Assembly (NCBI RefSeq): GCF_003337735.1
Contig: NZ_QPJY01000003.1
Coordinates: 276,712-340,711, forward strand
Reading direction: 5' to 3'
DNA length: 64,000 nt
Source: Thioalbus denitrificans
GTDB lineage: Bacteria > Pseudomonadota > Gammaproteobacteria > DSM-26407
The translations under genes were made by a program, and so were the position numbers. The stretch's first letter is position 1. Every line of letters starts with the position of its first letter. Shown here one piece after another: positions 26,709 to 35,481 of this stretch. The notes beneath the pieces are model-generated. The model had not been told where the DNA came from and did not search any database. It saw only the letters and a list, made by a program, of their open reading frames with translations.

Positions 26709-28166
26709 TCAGAACCGGTGCACGTAGTTGACCCGCCAGGTGAGCTGCCCATGATCACTGGCCACGCCGGCGTCGTTGGTCTGGGTGACCTCGGGCGCAT
26801 AGGCCACGGCCATGCCGAGTTGGCTGTGGTCATTGAACGCATAGCCGAACCCCGCCGTGTAGTGACGCTCCACGATGGCCGGGAAGAGGGGATTCAGGTA
26901 GGCGCCGGGAATCGGGTTGGTGGCCACGTTCATGCCCAGCCGCACCGTCAGCGCCGGCGTGACCCGGTACTGGCCGCCGAAAGCGAACACGTACTGGTCG
27001 TCCCAGTCCTGGTAGAGGGTGCTGTCGAGGCGGGTGCCGGCGAAATCCCCGTTGGCGGGGGTGTCGTCCGCGGTGAAGACCATGCGGAAATCGCTCATGG
27101 CGCCGGACCAGTTGATACGGGTCACGTCGGCCGCCAGCATCAGGCGCCCGTTCACCCGCCAGGCGGCGCCGAGGCCGTAGGTTTCCGGCCACTGGAAGTC
27201 CTTCACCGTCACCTCGCCGCTCACCGGGATGGTCTGGGTCGCGGTGCCGCCCCCGGTGTCGAAATCGGCGCGGAAGCTGAGCGTGGCGTCACCCGCCTCC
27301 AGATCGCTGATGCGGGTCTTGCTGTGGTAGCTGGCGCCCACGGTCAGGCTGTCGTTCACCCGGTAGACCAGCCCCAGCTTGGCGCCGTAACCGATGCCCA
27401 CCGCCTCGCCGGTGAAGTGGCTGTGGTTGGAGAAGTCGAACCGCGCCCAGTGCACGTCCTGGATCATGCCGCCGCCGATCATGGCGTTGAAGCCGTCCAC
27501 CATGGTGCCGCTCGCCTCGCCGAGCTGGTGGCTCATGGGATTGACCAGGTCGGCGAACTGGGCGCCGGAGAGGTCCATCTGCAGATCCATGCCCGCCCAG
27601 ACCAGGTCGAGCTGGGCGGCGAGCCCCAGCCGCTCGCCCACCTCCACGGCTACCGGGAGCATCAGCCGGCCAACGCCCACCTCGCTGCGAATCTCCTGGC
27701 CGCTCAGCTGGGTCGGATTGTTCATCATGGACAGGCCGCCGTAGAAGAGGTCCGCGGGATCGTCCGCGCGGCCGTACTCCGTCCCCATGCCGCCCTGGGC
27801 CAGTACCGCGGCGCCGTAGGTGATGCCGCCCCGCTTGCGCATGTAGGAGACGGAGGGCATGTAGTAGGCGGTGCCGTCCGACTCGGAACGCGCCCCCGCC
27901 GCATCGTAGCGGGATGCGACGTCGGGGCCGAGCACGGTGAGGCCGAGGCCCAATCGATCCAGATCGCCGCCCGGGAGCGAGAGGGTGGCGGGGTTGTTCA
28001 TCACCGCCGAGTTGCCGGCATCGTAGGCGTATGCGGCGCCGCCCATGCCGCCGGCGCGGGCGCCGTAGGCCTCCATGTTCATGCCGTTGGTGGCCAGCGC
28101 CTGGGTCGGCGCCGCGAGGACGGCGGCGAGCGTGGCCGCCACCGGAAAAAGACGTTTCTCCTGCAT
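26709..28166 (-). CDS. FadL/TodX-type outer-membrane transport protein
   Basis: A 485-residue long-chain fatty acid or hydrocarbon porin family member. The signal peptide ends TQALA, and the mature start, TNGMNMEAYGARAGGMGGAAYAYDAGNSAVMNNPATL, contains the hallmark NPA motif of the plug domain. Alternating aromatic strands lead to the barrel ending TWRVNYVHRF. It would import hydrophobic substrates. ATG 28166, seven bases after GAGGGG, is preferred to GTG 28169. The upstream leader is unusually A+T rich. Confidence 0.92.
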   Translation of the reverse strand: MQEKRLFPVAATLAAVLAAPTQALATNGMNMEAYGARAGGMGGAAYAYDAGNSAVMNNPATLSLPGGDLDRLGLGLTVLGPDVASRYDAAGARSESDGTAYYMPSVSYMRKRGGITYGAAVLAQGGMGTEYGRADDPADLFYGGLSMMNNPTQLSGQEIRSEVGVGRLMLPVAVEVGERLGLAAQLDLVWAGMDLQMDLSGAQFADLVNPMSHQLGEASGTMVDGFNAMIGGGMIQDVHWARFDFSNHSHFTGEAVGIGYGAKLGLVYRVNDSLTVGASYHSKTRISDLEAGDATLSFRADFDTGGGTATQTIPVSGEVTVKDFQWPETYGLGAAWRVNGRLMLAADVTRINWSGAMSDFRMVFTADDTPANGDFAGTRLDSTLYQDWDDQYVFAFGGQYRVTPALTVRLGMNVATNPIPGAYLNPLFPAIVERHYTAGFGYAFNDHSQLGMAVAYAPEVTQTNDAGVASDHGQLTWRVNYVHRF

Positions 28167-28425
28167 CACGAATCCCCTCGGTTACAATTCTTTCTGTTTA
28201 TATATGTATTTGATATGTTTATGGTTTTGATGCCATGCCGCCGACGGTCCGGTAGCGGGCAAAAAGAACCGCGGAGTCTAGCAGCAAGTTCTGCAGGAGT
28301 ATATTCGCCGCCTCCGGACGCCCCCGGACCCTGTCAGCCCGGGGCGCCCGACCCGGGCCCGGGCCTCCGCCGGGATGTACTAGAGTTAAAGTGGACTGTC
28401 AGCAATATAAGAACGAGAAACCAGA

Positions 28426-29331
28426 ATGTTCCGGATCAGCCAGGATGAATTCCGCGCCATCATCCAGCAACTGGACATGGCCATCAGGAATCACGAGGAG
28501 TGGTTCAGCTCCCTCAACCGCCAGATGCTCTGCCGACTGCCCTTCGACCAGCGGGATCTCCACGAGAATGCCTACCGCGAATGCCTGTTCGGGCAGTGGC
28601 TCTATCAGCACTCACACCCGGCGTTGCGCGACCACCCGGCCTTCGAGTCCATCGAAAAGGAGCATCAGCGCATGCACCAGCTCGCAGCCCGGGTGCTGGT
28701 GGCCGCCCAGGAGTCGGGCAGCGCCCAACCCGATGACTATGACCACTTCTCCAACTCCCTGCAGCGCCTGCGGCTGGAAGTCCAGACGCTGAAGCGCGAG
28801 CTCGAGACAACCTACTACAACCGCGACAGCCTCACCGGCGCCAACACCCGTGTCGGCATGCTCACCTACCTGCGCGAACAGCTGGAGCTGGTCAAGCGCG
28901 GAAGTCAGCAACTCACCATCTCGATGATGGACCTCGACCATTTCAAGACCCTCAACGACGCCCATGGCCACGTCGTCGGGGACCGGGTCCTGGCCGGTGT
29001 CGCCCGCTTCCTGCTCGACAACATCCGGCCCTATGATCGCCTGTACCGCTATGGCGGCGAGGAGTTCCTGCTGAGCCTGTCCCACACGGGCGCAGCCGAG
29101 GCCCTGACCATGATCGAGCGCCTGCGCAACGGCATCGAGCGGCACGAAATCGTCATCGATGGGGATGAAAGGCTGCAGGTCACCGCGTCCTTCGGCCTGT
29201 TCGAGGTGACGGCCGGCAGCTCCATCGAGGAGGCCGTCCATCGCGCCGACCAGGCGCTGTACCAGGCCAAGCTCCTGGGCCGCAACCAGGCCCGGCTGTG
29301 GACCGCCGAGCTGGCGGACGGCGCGGTGTGA
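28426..29331 (+). CDS. Diguanylate cyclase with N-terminal CZB zinc-sensing domain (DgcZ-like)
   Basis: A 301-residue cytoplasmic protein. The first 125 residues form a chemoreceptor zinc-binding domain: His23, Cys53, His80 and His84 match the His–Cys–His–His zinc site of E. coli DgcZ almost number for number. The GGDEF domain has the catalytic RYGGEEF (about residue 205) and MDLDHFKTLND for metal binding. The family makes c-di-GMP and is inhibited by zinc. A zinc-response operon (zur–znu) lies 5 kb away. It is convergent with the HD-GYP phosphodiesterase gene. Confidence 0.92.
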   Translation: MFRISQDEFRAIIQQLDMAIRNHEEWFSSLNRQMLCRLPFDQRDLHENAYRECLFGQWLYQHSHPALRDHPAFESIEKEHQRMHQLAARVLVAAQESGSAQPDDYDHFSNSLQRLRLEVQTLKRELETTYYNRDSLTGANTRVGMLTYLREQLELVKRGSQQLTISMMDLDHFKTLNDAHGHVVGDRVLAGVARFLLDNIRPYDRLYRYGGEEFLLSLSHTGAAEALTMIERLRNGIERHEIVIDGDERLQVTASFGLFEVTAGSSIEEAVHRADQALYQAKLLGRNQARLWTAELADGAV

Positions 29332-29407
29332 TGAACCAGTGGCGGGATCGTTCCGGCGTGAGGCGATCCCGTCGCGCCCCACCGGAAACCATGCCGGTGC
29401 GGAAAAC

Positions 29408-31681
29408 TCAATCGAGGCGGTAATCCCGCTCCCGGAACAACCGGATGCAGGCATCGACCACCCGGGTGTCGAAGCGGATGCCCCGGCCGGCCTGGATCTC
29501 TTTCAACGCCGGCTCCAGCCCCAGGGCGGGACGATAGGGGCGGTGGCTGGCCATGGCCTCCACCACGTCTGCCACGGCGAGGATGCGGGCCTCGAGCAGG
29601 ATCCCGTCGCCCTCCAGGCCCTGCGGATAGCCGCTGCCGTCGAGTCGCTCATGATGCTGCAGGATCATCAGCGACAGGGGCCAGGGCGACTCCACCCCCT
29701 TCATGATTTCGTAGCCGACCTCCGGATGCGCCCGGATTACCAGGAATTCGGCCTCCGATAGTGCCCCGGGCCGGGCCAGGTATTCGGCCGGCACGGTGAT
29801 CTTGCCGATGTCGTGAATCAGGCCGCCGATGCGGATGCCCTCGATACGCTGCCCGTCCAGCCCCATTTCCTCCGCGATGGCGACGGCAAGCGCCGCCACC
29901 CGCTGCTGATGGCCGGCGGTGTAGGGGTCGCGCTTCTCCACCGTGAGGGCCACCGCCTCGATGGTCTGCAGCAGCACCTTCTGCAGGGCGGCATTGGCGG
30001 CGTCCCGCTCCCGGGCGATGCGCAGCGAGCGCAGGCCGAAGGTGATGTCTCCGGCCAGTTCCTCCATCAGCCCGATTTCCTGGGCATCGAAAGCCTCCGC
30101 GTCCGCGGCGTAGACATTCAGCACCCCGTAGGCACGACCCTGATCCAGCAGGGGGACCACCAGGGAGGCATGGAAGCCGTGCGCCAGCGCCATCCCGCGC
30201 CAGGGGGCGAAACAGGGGTCGGTCGCCGTATCGCGCACCACCTGGGTCCGGCCGCTGCGGATGGCCGTGCCCGAGGGTCCGGCCCCGAGCAGGCCCTCGC
30301 CCCAGTGAATGGCAATCCCGTCCAGGTAGCTGCGATCCCCGTCCGTCCCCGCCGACGCCACGGGCACAATCCGTTGCTCGCCACCCGTTTCCGCCTCGCC
30401 GATCCAGGCCAGTCGGTAGCCGCCGGTCTCCACCAGGGTCCGGCAGATCTCCCGGCGGAGCCCGTCCTCGTCCCGGGCCCGCACCAGCGCCTCGTTGCAG
30501 GCGCTCAGGGTGCGCAGCGCCCGGTTGGTGCGTCGCAGCGTCTCCTCCGCCCGCCTGCGTCCGGTGATGTCACGCAACACCCCGACGGCGTGCCAGCGCC
30601 CGTCCACCTGCAGCGAGGAGACGGAAAGCTCCATGGGAAACTCGGTTCCGTCCTTGCGCAGCGCCTCCAGCTCCAGGGTCTTCCCGATGGCCGCACCGGT
30701 GCCATGGGCGGTGAAGGCGGCGAAGGCTTCCCTGTGGGTCTCATGATAGCGCTCCGGCGCCAGCATCCGGTGCAGGTTCCTTCCCAGCACCTCGTGCTCC
30801 GCGTAGCCGAAGATCCGCTGGGCGGCGGGATTCCAGTAGGTCAGCCTGCCCCGGTCGTCGATCATCAGGATGGCATCCAGCGCCGACTGGCTGATGCGGC
30901 GGAACTTCTCCTCGCTCTCCTCCAGCGCCCGCTCGGCCTGCTTCTGCAGTGTGATATCGGTGGTGAGACCGGCGATGAGTCCGCTGCCGCCCTCGCGCTC
31001 GGGCACCGGGAAGCCACGGTCGCGAACCCAGCGCACGGCGCCGTCCGGCCGCACGATGCGATACTCGCTTTCCCACTGCAACGGAGGAAAAGCGGACACC
31101 CGCTTCCGGATCGCTTCGCGATCATCGGGATGAATGGCCTCCAGAAACGAGTGCGGGCTGGCGTACAGGCCATCACAGCTGCGCCCGAACACCTGCTCGT
31201 AGGCCGGATTCACGTAGAGCACCTGCCCGAGTCCCGGCGTGCCGATCCAGAACACGTCGTCGATGGTCTCGGTAATCAGCCGGAACCGGTCCTCGATGCG
31301 CTGCCGGTCGGTGGCGTTGATGCTGGAGCCGATGATCCGGGTAATGCGTCCCGTCTCGTCCCGCACGGGCGTGAGTCGGGTCAGCCACCACCCCTCCTCC
31401 CCGTTCACCACCAGGCGTTCCCGGTAGCGCACGGTTTCGCCGGCCTCGAGGCAGCGCTCGTAGTTGGCGCGGAAGGCGGCAGCCTGCAACCCCGAGTGCG
31501 CAGGCAGCTCCTCCGGCGCCCGCCCGAGAAAATCCTCGCGCCGAAGTCCGGTGGCATGGGCCACGGCTTCATTCACATCCAGGTAGGTGAAGCGGCCGCT
31601 GTCCCCGACCTGGATGACGAACACCGGTGAATCGACCGCGTCTATGATCTGCCGGAAATGCTGCGTGCTGTCCATGCCCAT
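29408..31681 (-). CDS. PAS–PAS–PAS–GAF–HD-GYP phosphodiesterase
   Basis: A protein of about 757 residues. Three PAS modules come first (IIDAVDSPVFVIQVGD, LITETIDDVFWIG, ISQSALDAILMIDDRGRLTYWNPAAQRIFGYAEHE), then a GAF domain (ACNEALVRARDEDGLRREICRTL), and a complete HD-GYP domain with HDIGK and HHERLDGSGYPQGL. HD-GYP enzymes degrade c-di-GMP to pGpG or GMP. No membrane helix is seen, so it should sense cytoplasmic signals. The start is ambiguous: ATGs at 31735, 31681 and 31675. It opposes the adjacent cyclase both in orientation and in activity. Confidence 0.9.
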   Translation of the reverse strand: MGMDSTQHFRQIIDAVDSPVFVIQVGDSGRFTYLDVNEAVAHATGLRREDFLGRAPEELPAHSGLQAAAFRANYERCLEAGETVRYRERLVVNGEEGWWLTRLTPVRDETGRITRIIGSSINATDRQRIEDRFRLITETIDDVFWIGTPGLGQVLYVNPAYEQVFGRSCDGLYASPHSFLEAIHPDDREAIRKRVSAFPPLQWESEYRIVRPDGAVRWVRDRGFPVPEREGGSGLIAGLTTDITLQKQAERALEESEEKFRRISQSALDAILMIDDRGRLTYWNPAAQRIFGYAEHEVLGRNLHRMLAPERYHETHREAFAAFTAHGTGAAIGKTLELEALRKDGTEFPMELSVSSLQVDGRWHAVGVLRDITGRRRAEETLRRTNRALRTLSACNEALVRARDEDGLRREICRTLVETGGYRLAWIGEAETGGEQRIVPVASAGTDGDRSYLDGIAIHWGEGLLGAGPSGTAIRSGRTQVVRDTATDPCFAPWRGMALAHGFHASLVVPLLDQGRAYGVLNVYAADAEAFDAQEIGLMEELAGDITFGLRSLRIARERDAANAALQKVLLQTIEAVALTVEKRDPYTAGHQQRVAALAVAIAEEMGLDGQRIEGIRIGGLIHDIGKITVPAEYLARPGALSEAEFLVIRAHPEVGYEIMKGVESPWPLSLMILQHHERLDGSGYPQGLEGDGILLEARILAVADVVEAMASHRPYRPALGLEPALKEIQAGRGIRFDTRVVDACIRLFRERDYRLD

Positions 31682-32211
31682 CCATTGTGTGTGCGGCGCC
31701 GGGTACGAACCGGGGCGGCCGGGCGGAAACCCCATGAAGGATAGCCCTTCACCGGCTGGGAGGCATCCCGGTTGTGTTTACGGCACCCGCGCCGGGCATG
31801 GCCGCTCCGAACACCGGGGCACGGCTCCCACACACGGGAACCGCCGGAAATGCCGCGCCTGTTCCCCACCATAGCTCCACCGCCTCGCCATGGCGCGACG
31901 GGGATTCGGCCGGGTCCGGCGACTTCCCGTCCGCGGCCCGGAGTGCCGCGATCTGATTGGAGCCGGCCATAACTGGCACGGGCCGTGACGGCGCGCGCAC
32001 GGGGATGCCCGCGGCGGCGGTGGAAACGGACTGTGGAAGGGGTCTGATGCCGGCGGGGCCGTGGAATAGCCCGCCGCGGATGCGTGTCCCGCTCCCTGGG
32101 TCGGCAGGTTGCCATGACCTATCCATGTCGTTCCTGTGGTTGGGCAAAGCCTGGGCGCTGGATGCGCGCCAGGCAAGGACCGCGGGGCGGACCGCGCGGG
32201 ACCAACCCTCC
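31682..32211. other. Intergenic region, no gene recognised
   Basis: About 530 bp between the HD-GYP gene and a convergently facing lipoprotein gene carry no open frame with coding character. The GC content is high throughout, no clear repeat is visible, and I found no RNA gene. The 5' part would contain the HD-GYP promoter on the minus strand. Confidence 0.5.
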
Positions 32212-32757
32212 CTACGGGACCAGGCGGGTGAAGACCACCGGGTCGTCCCACTCCAGCAGAACGCCTTCGCGCTCCGAGGTCAGCAGTTCCATCTGCTCCG
32301 CGCTGAGCGGCTGCAGCACCACGTCGTCATCCTCGGTCACACTGCCCGGAAGGCGGCCCTCCTCCACCAGCCGTTTGAACTTCCCGGGATCGGGGCGCCA
32401 GACGATGACCTGGTTGCCCTCCTTCTCCACCCGGGCCCAGAGGTAGCGCCCAGGCTCGCCCTCCGCCTCCAGGTTGCCGAACGTCCAGCCGGCGGAGCGC
32501 CGCAGCTGCACGGTGTAGGACTCCATCGCGAGACGCCCCCCGGACTCCTCCACCCAGCCCACCTCGAGCAGCCCCTGCGCCGGATTCACCACCCGGATGG
32601 TCACCGCGCCATCCTTGTGAATCCAGGTTCCCGCCCACGCCTCTTCGGGCAATGCAACGGGATCCTCGCCGAGGGGCTGCAGGGTCGCGACCGTGCTGCA
32701 TCCCGTCGCCAGCAGCAGCCAGGCCAACAAAGCCGGAAACAGACGCGGTTTCATCAT
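32212..32757 (-). CDS. Predicted lipoprotein of unknown function
   Basis: A 181-residue protein with a lipoprotein signal: LFPALLAWLLLATGC places the lipid-modified cysteine at residue 20. The mature part is a compact, probably beta-rich domain (AWAGTWIHKDGAVTIRVVNPAQGLLEVGWVEE) ending VVFTRLVP. I do not recognise the family. It is transcribed behind the RD-repeat lipoprotein with 12 bp between them, so the two probably form an operon at the cell envelope. Confidence 0.7.
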   Translation of the reverse strand: MMKPRLFPALLAWLLLATGCSTVATLQPLGEDPVALPEEAWAGTWIHKDGAVTIRVVNPAQGLLEVGWVEESGGRLAMESYTVQLRRSAGWTFGNLEAEGEPGRYLWARVEKEGNQVIVWRPDPGKFKRLVEEGRLPGSVTEDDDVVLQPLSAEQMELLTSEREGVLLEWDDPVVFTRLVP

Positions 32758-32769
32758 CCACCTCCCTGT

Positions 32770-33498
32770 TCACTGCCGAGCGGGATAACGCCACTCATCG
32801 TCGCCGGAGGGCGGCGCGTGCTCGCTCCGCTCGATACGGTCGCGGTAGCCTTCAAAATCGCGATCGGTCTCGTCCTCCTCATCGCGAACCCGGTCCTGCC
32901 GGCGCTCCGGTTCCCGGGCACGATCGCGATCGGCATCCGGAGCAGGGTGCGGATCCCGCGCACGCTCCCCGGGCCGGCGGTCACGATCACCGGCACGGTC
33001 GCCGTCCCGGGTGCGGCCCGACTCCCGATCCCCGCTCCCATCCCGCTCCCGGTCATAGTCCCGCTCCCGGTCATAGTCCCGGTCCCGGTCGTAGTCGCGG
33101 TCCCGGTCCCGGTCGTAGTCGCGGTCCCGATCCCGGTCGTAGTCGCGGTTGCGATCCCGCCACCAATCGGGATAACGCTCCCGCTCCAGCCGGTGACGCT
33201 CGTCGTCATGCCGCCGCTGCAGCCAGGGCGGCAGCCGGTCCGGACGATGCCAGGGGCCCACATGGCGCTTGCTGCGCTCCCACAGGCCGCGATGCTCCCG
33301 GTAGTAGTAGTCGTCCCACCAGTAGAGACCGGGATACCCCACCACCCAGTAGAGATCCAGCCTGGGGTCGTAGTCGAGGTACATCCCGTCCCAGTTGCGG
33401 TAGCGATGGCTCCGCTCCGGCTCCACCACGGCACAGGCGCCCAGGGCCAGAACGGCGGCCAGCACCAGGATCGCTGAAATCAGTCTGAGGTTGCGCAT
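32770..33498 (-). CDS. Predicted lipoprotein with Arg-Asp-Tyr repeats
   Basis: A 242-residue protein. VLAAVLALGAC gives a lipobox with cysteine 22. A short aromatic region follows (YLDYDPRLDLYWVVGYPGLYWWDDYYY), then a low-complexity stretch of RDRDRDYD and RDRDYD units (about residues 115–152) and further RD/RE-rich sequence to the end. The DNA encoding it is a degenerate 18–24 bp tandem repeat near 33045–33165. The mixed-charge tail is probably unstructured. Its function is unknown; it is probably co-transcribed with the following lipoprotein gene. Confidence 0.7.
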   Translation of the reverse strand: MRNLRLISAILVLAAVLALGACAVVEPERSHRYRNWDGMYLDYDPRLDLYWVVGYPGLYWWDDYYYREHRGLWERSKRHVGPWHRPDRLPPWLQRRHDDERHRLERERYPDWWRDRNRDYDRDRDRDYDRDRDRDYDRDRDYDRERDYDRERDGSGDRESGRTRDGDRAGDRDRRPGERARDPHPAPDADRDRAREPERRQDRVRDEEDETDRDFEGYRDRIERSEHAPPSGDDEWRYPARQ

Positions 33499-33671
33499 GG
33501 AAGGATTCCTGCCGGCAGCTGCGGCGGGCGCCTGCGGCCTGCCCCTGATCCCAAGCTAGACCCTCGCCCCGGCCTGCGCAAGGAGCACCGGGCGCGATCG
33601 CCGCGGGTGAACGAACCGGGCCACCGGGTTGTCACAGGGGATATGGACCGGACGGACCGGTACAGGGAGGC

Positions 33672-33923
33672 ATGCGGATGGGCGGTTACAACGGCATGGG
33701 CGGGTTCGGCTGGGGTTTCGGCGGTCCGCTCATGATCCTGGTCTGGATCCTGCTGTTCGCGGGCATCGTCGTGCTGGTGAAATGGCTCGTCACGGGCAAT
33801 CGCGGCGGCCCGCCGGCCGCCGGCCGCACCGCGCTGGAGATCCTCGAGGAGCGTTACGCCCGGGGCGAGATCGATCGGGAGGAGTACCGGCAGAAACGCG
33901 AGGACCTTGAGCGCGGGGTGTAG
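33672..33923 (+). CDS. Small SHOCT-domain membrane protein
   Basis: An 83-residue protein: a glycine-rich N-terminus (MGGYNGMGGFGWGFGG), one transmembrane helix (MILVWILLFAGIVVLVKWLV) and a C-terminal SHOCT motif (ALEILEERYARGEIDREEYRQKREDL). SHOCT segments are short helical oligomerisation or tethering modules. CAGGGAGGC precedes the ATG. Function unknown. Confidence 0.8.
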   Translation: MRMGGYNGMGGFGWGFGGPLMILVWILLFAGIVVLVKWLVTGNRGGPPAAGRTALEILEERYARGEIDREEYRQKREDLERGV

Positions 33924-34005
33924 CGGGCGCCGGGCCGTGGCCGCTGACATGCCCCTCTCAGCGCCGGGAACGTGGCCCCCGGCCGTACCCCGCCCCGCTC
34001 ATGGC

Positions 34006-34341
34006 TCAGGGCGAGGAGATATCCCAGAAGGTGCTGTTCCAGTCCGGCCGGCGCGGGAACCGGGGAATGCCCCGATCGGCGGACTCGATGGTGGCCGCAC
34101 CGATGCGGGGCGGGGGCAGCGGGGTCCGCGCATCGTCCTGCCGCTCCTCGGCGGTCGGCATTGCCGGGGTGTCGGCGCGGGTCATGGGCGCGCTTTCCCC
34201 CTCGTCCTTCTCCATGGCGGCGCAGCCGCCCATGGCCACGACCGCCGCCACCAGGGCCGGGAAAAGAACGGCCGGCAGCCGCAGCATGGCCGGGCCGGGT
34301 TCCGCCGGGCGTGTCGCATCGAATCGGCCTTGAGTCCGCAT
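34006..34341 (-). CDS. Small lipoprotein ending in the FPRRPxWxxTFWDISSP motif
   Basis: A protein of about 111 residues. LRLPAVLFPALVAAVVAMGGC is a lipoprotein signal, and the mature part is short, acidic and proline-rich. Its last 17 residues, FPRRPDWNSTFWDISSP, match the end of the next upstream gene product closely. ATG 34341, after GGAGGAGCGG, is preferred; ATG 34287 would give a shorter signal. It is the last gene of a three-gene exported operon (barrel protein, coiled-coil lipoprotein, this protein). I do not recognise the family. Confidence 0.65.
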   Translation of the reverse strand: MRTQGRFDATRPAEPGPAMLRLPAVLFPALVAAVVAMGGCAAMEKDEGESAPMTRADTPAMPTAEERQDDARTPLPPPRIGAATIESADRGIPRFPRRPDWNSTFWDISSP

Positions 34342-34391
34342 CATCCGCTCCTCCGTCTGCACAAGTTTCACTGCCGCCTCCACCCCCGCCG

Positions 34392-35456
34392 TCAGGGCGA
34401 CGAGATGTCCCAGAAGGTGTCGCCCCAACCGGGCCGCCGGGGGAATTCGGGCACCGCCTCGCCACAGGCCCGCAGGGCGGACAGGGCCAGCTGCTGCGCC
34501 TCGTAGGCGGCGTCCTGGGCGCTGCGGGTGTGGGAGGCCAGGCTCGAGGCACTCTCCGAGATCCCGGCCCGGGCCGTCTCAATCATCGACCGCAGCCAGC
34601 CGGCCGAGGGATCGCCTTCCCGGGTCAGGCCGGTGAAGTTCATTCCGGTCAGGAAACCGCCGGATTCGCGGCCCAGGCCGAACACGGCCGCACGGGCCCG
34701 GTCCATGGCATCACTGTAACCGGTGAAGTTGATGGGAATGCCCCGCATCTCCCGATCGAAGACGGCGCTCTTGGCCTCCTCCATGGCCCGGCGGCCGTCG
34801 GCCACCTGCACCGGGACCCGCCGCGCCTCCGCCTGCCACGCCGCGACGATGTCGCCCATCTCCGCCGCGGAATAGGTGTCGTCGTAGCGGGAGAAGGCGG
34901 GATAGGCCGCACGCAGCTCGCCCATGATGTCGGCGATGTCCTCGACGCTCTGCCCCACCTCGTCGGCCACCTCCTTGGCCGCGTCGATGTAGCGGGTGAA
35001 CCGCGCCAGGTTGCCCTGCTCATCCCAGGCCTTGTTCATCAGCTCCGTGAGCTCGGCCCGGGCGGACAGCAGCCGGTTGGTGGCCTCCCGCAGCCGTTCC
35101 GCAACGGCTTCCATCTCGCCCAGCGCATTGAGGGCGTACTGCAGCGACGCGTAGGCCTCCTCGGCCTGCCGCGCATGCTCCTGCGCGTATCCCCGCTGCT
35201 CGCTCACCCGGCCGGCCAGGTTCTCCTCCGCGGCCGCCGGGCAGTCGCCCCGACTCTCCACCAGCCGCCCTGCATTTTCCGCGCGCTCGGCCGCCTCCCG
35301 GGCGACGGCGATGTTCTGCCCCGCCTGGTAGGGCGTGAGGGCCTGCGCCGCCGCGCCCTCGTCCAGGGTCGCGCAGCCGGCCAGGGCCGCGGCCAGGCCG
35401 AGGACCAGCACGCCCCCGGCAATCCGCGCCACCTGCCTGCTGATCTGCCCGAACAT
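34392..35456 (-). CDS. Coiled-coil lipoprotein ending in the FPRRPxWxxTFWDISSP motif
   Basis: A 354-residue protein with a lipoprotein signal (VLVLGLAAALAGC, Cys28) and a long alanine/glutamate-rich helical region suggesting an antiparallel coiled coil (AREAAERAENAGRLVESRG, EEAYASLQYALNALGEMEAVAERLREATNRLLSARAEL). The last 17 residues are FPRRPGWGDTFWDISSP, shared with the small lipoprotein encoded 47 bp downstream. It follows the beta-barrel gene by 25 bp. I know no family with this ending; a periplasmic or surface spacer role for the helical part is inference. Confidence 0.7.
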   Translation of the reverse strand: MFGQISRQVARIAGGVLVLGLAAALAGCATLDEGAAAQALTPYQAGQNIAVAREAAERAENAGRLVESRGDCPAAAEENLAGRVSEQRGYAQEHARQAEEAYASLQYALNALGEMEAVAERLREATNRLLSARAELTELMNKAWDEQGNLARFTRYIDAAKEVADEVGQSVEDIADIMGELRAAYPAFSRYDDTYSAAEMGDIVAAWQAEARRVPVQVADGRRAMEEAKSAVFDREMRGIPINFTGYSDAMDRARAAVFGLGRESGGFLTGMNFTGLTREGDPSAGWLRSMIETARAGISESASSLASHTRSAQDAAYEAQQLALSALRACGEAVPEFPRRPGWGDTFWDISSP

Positions 35457-35481
35457 GATCTCCCCCTCCGGGAAGCCGGGT

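Noticed and set aside
31968-31985. Sigma-54 promoter (TGGCACG-like) near 31973
   Set aside because: The downstream GC element is not TTGC at the needed distance, and no suitable gene follows.
31736-32211. Several 60–157-codon frames on both strands
   Set aside because: All are Arg/Pro/Gly-rich, overlap each other and lack starts with ribosome-binding sites, so I treat the gap as non-coding.
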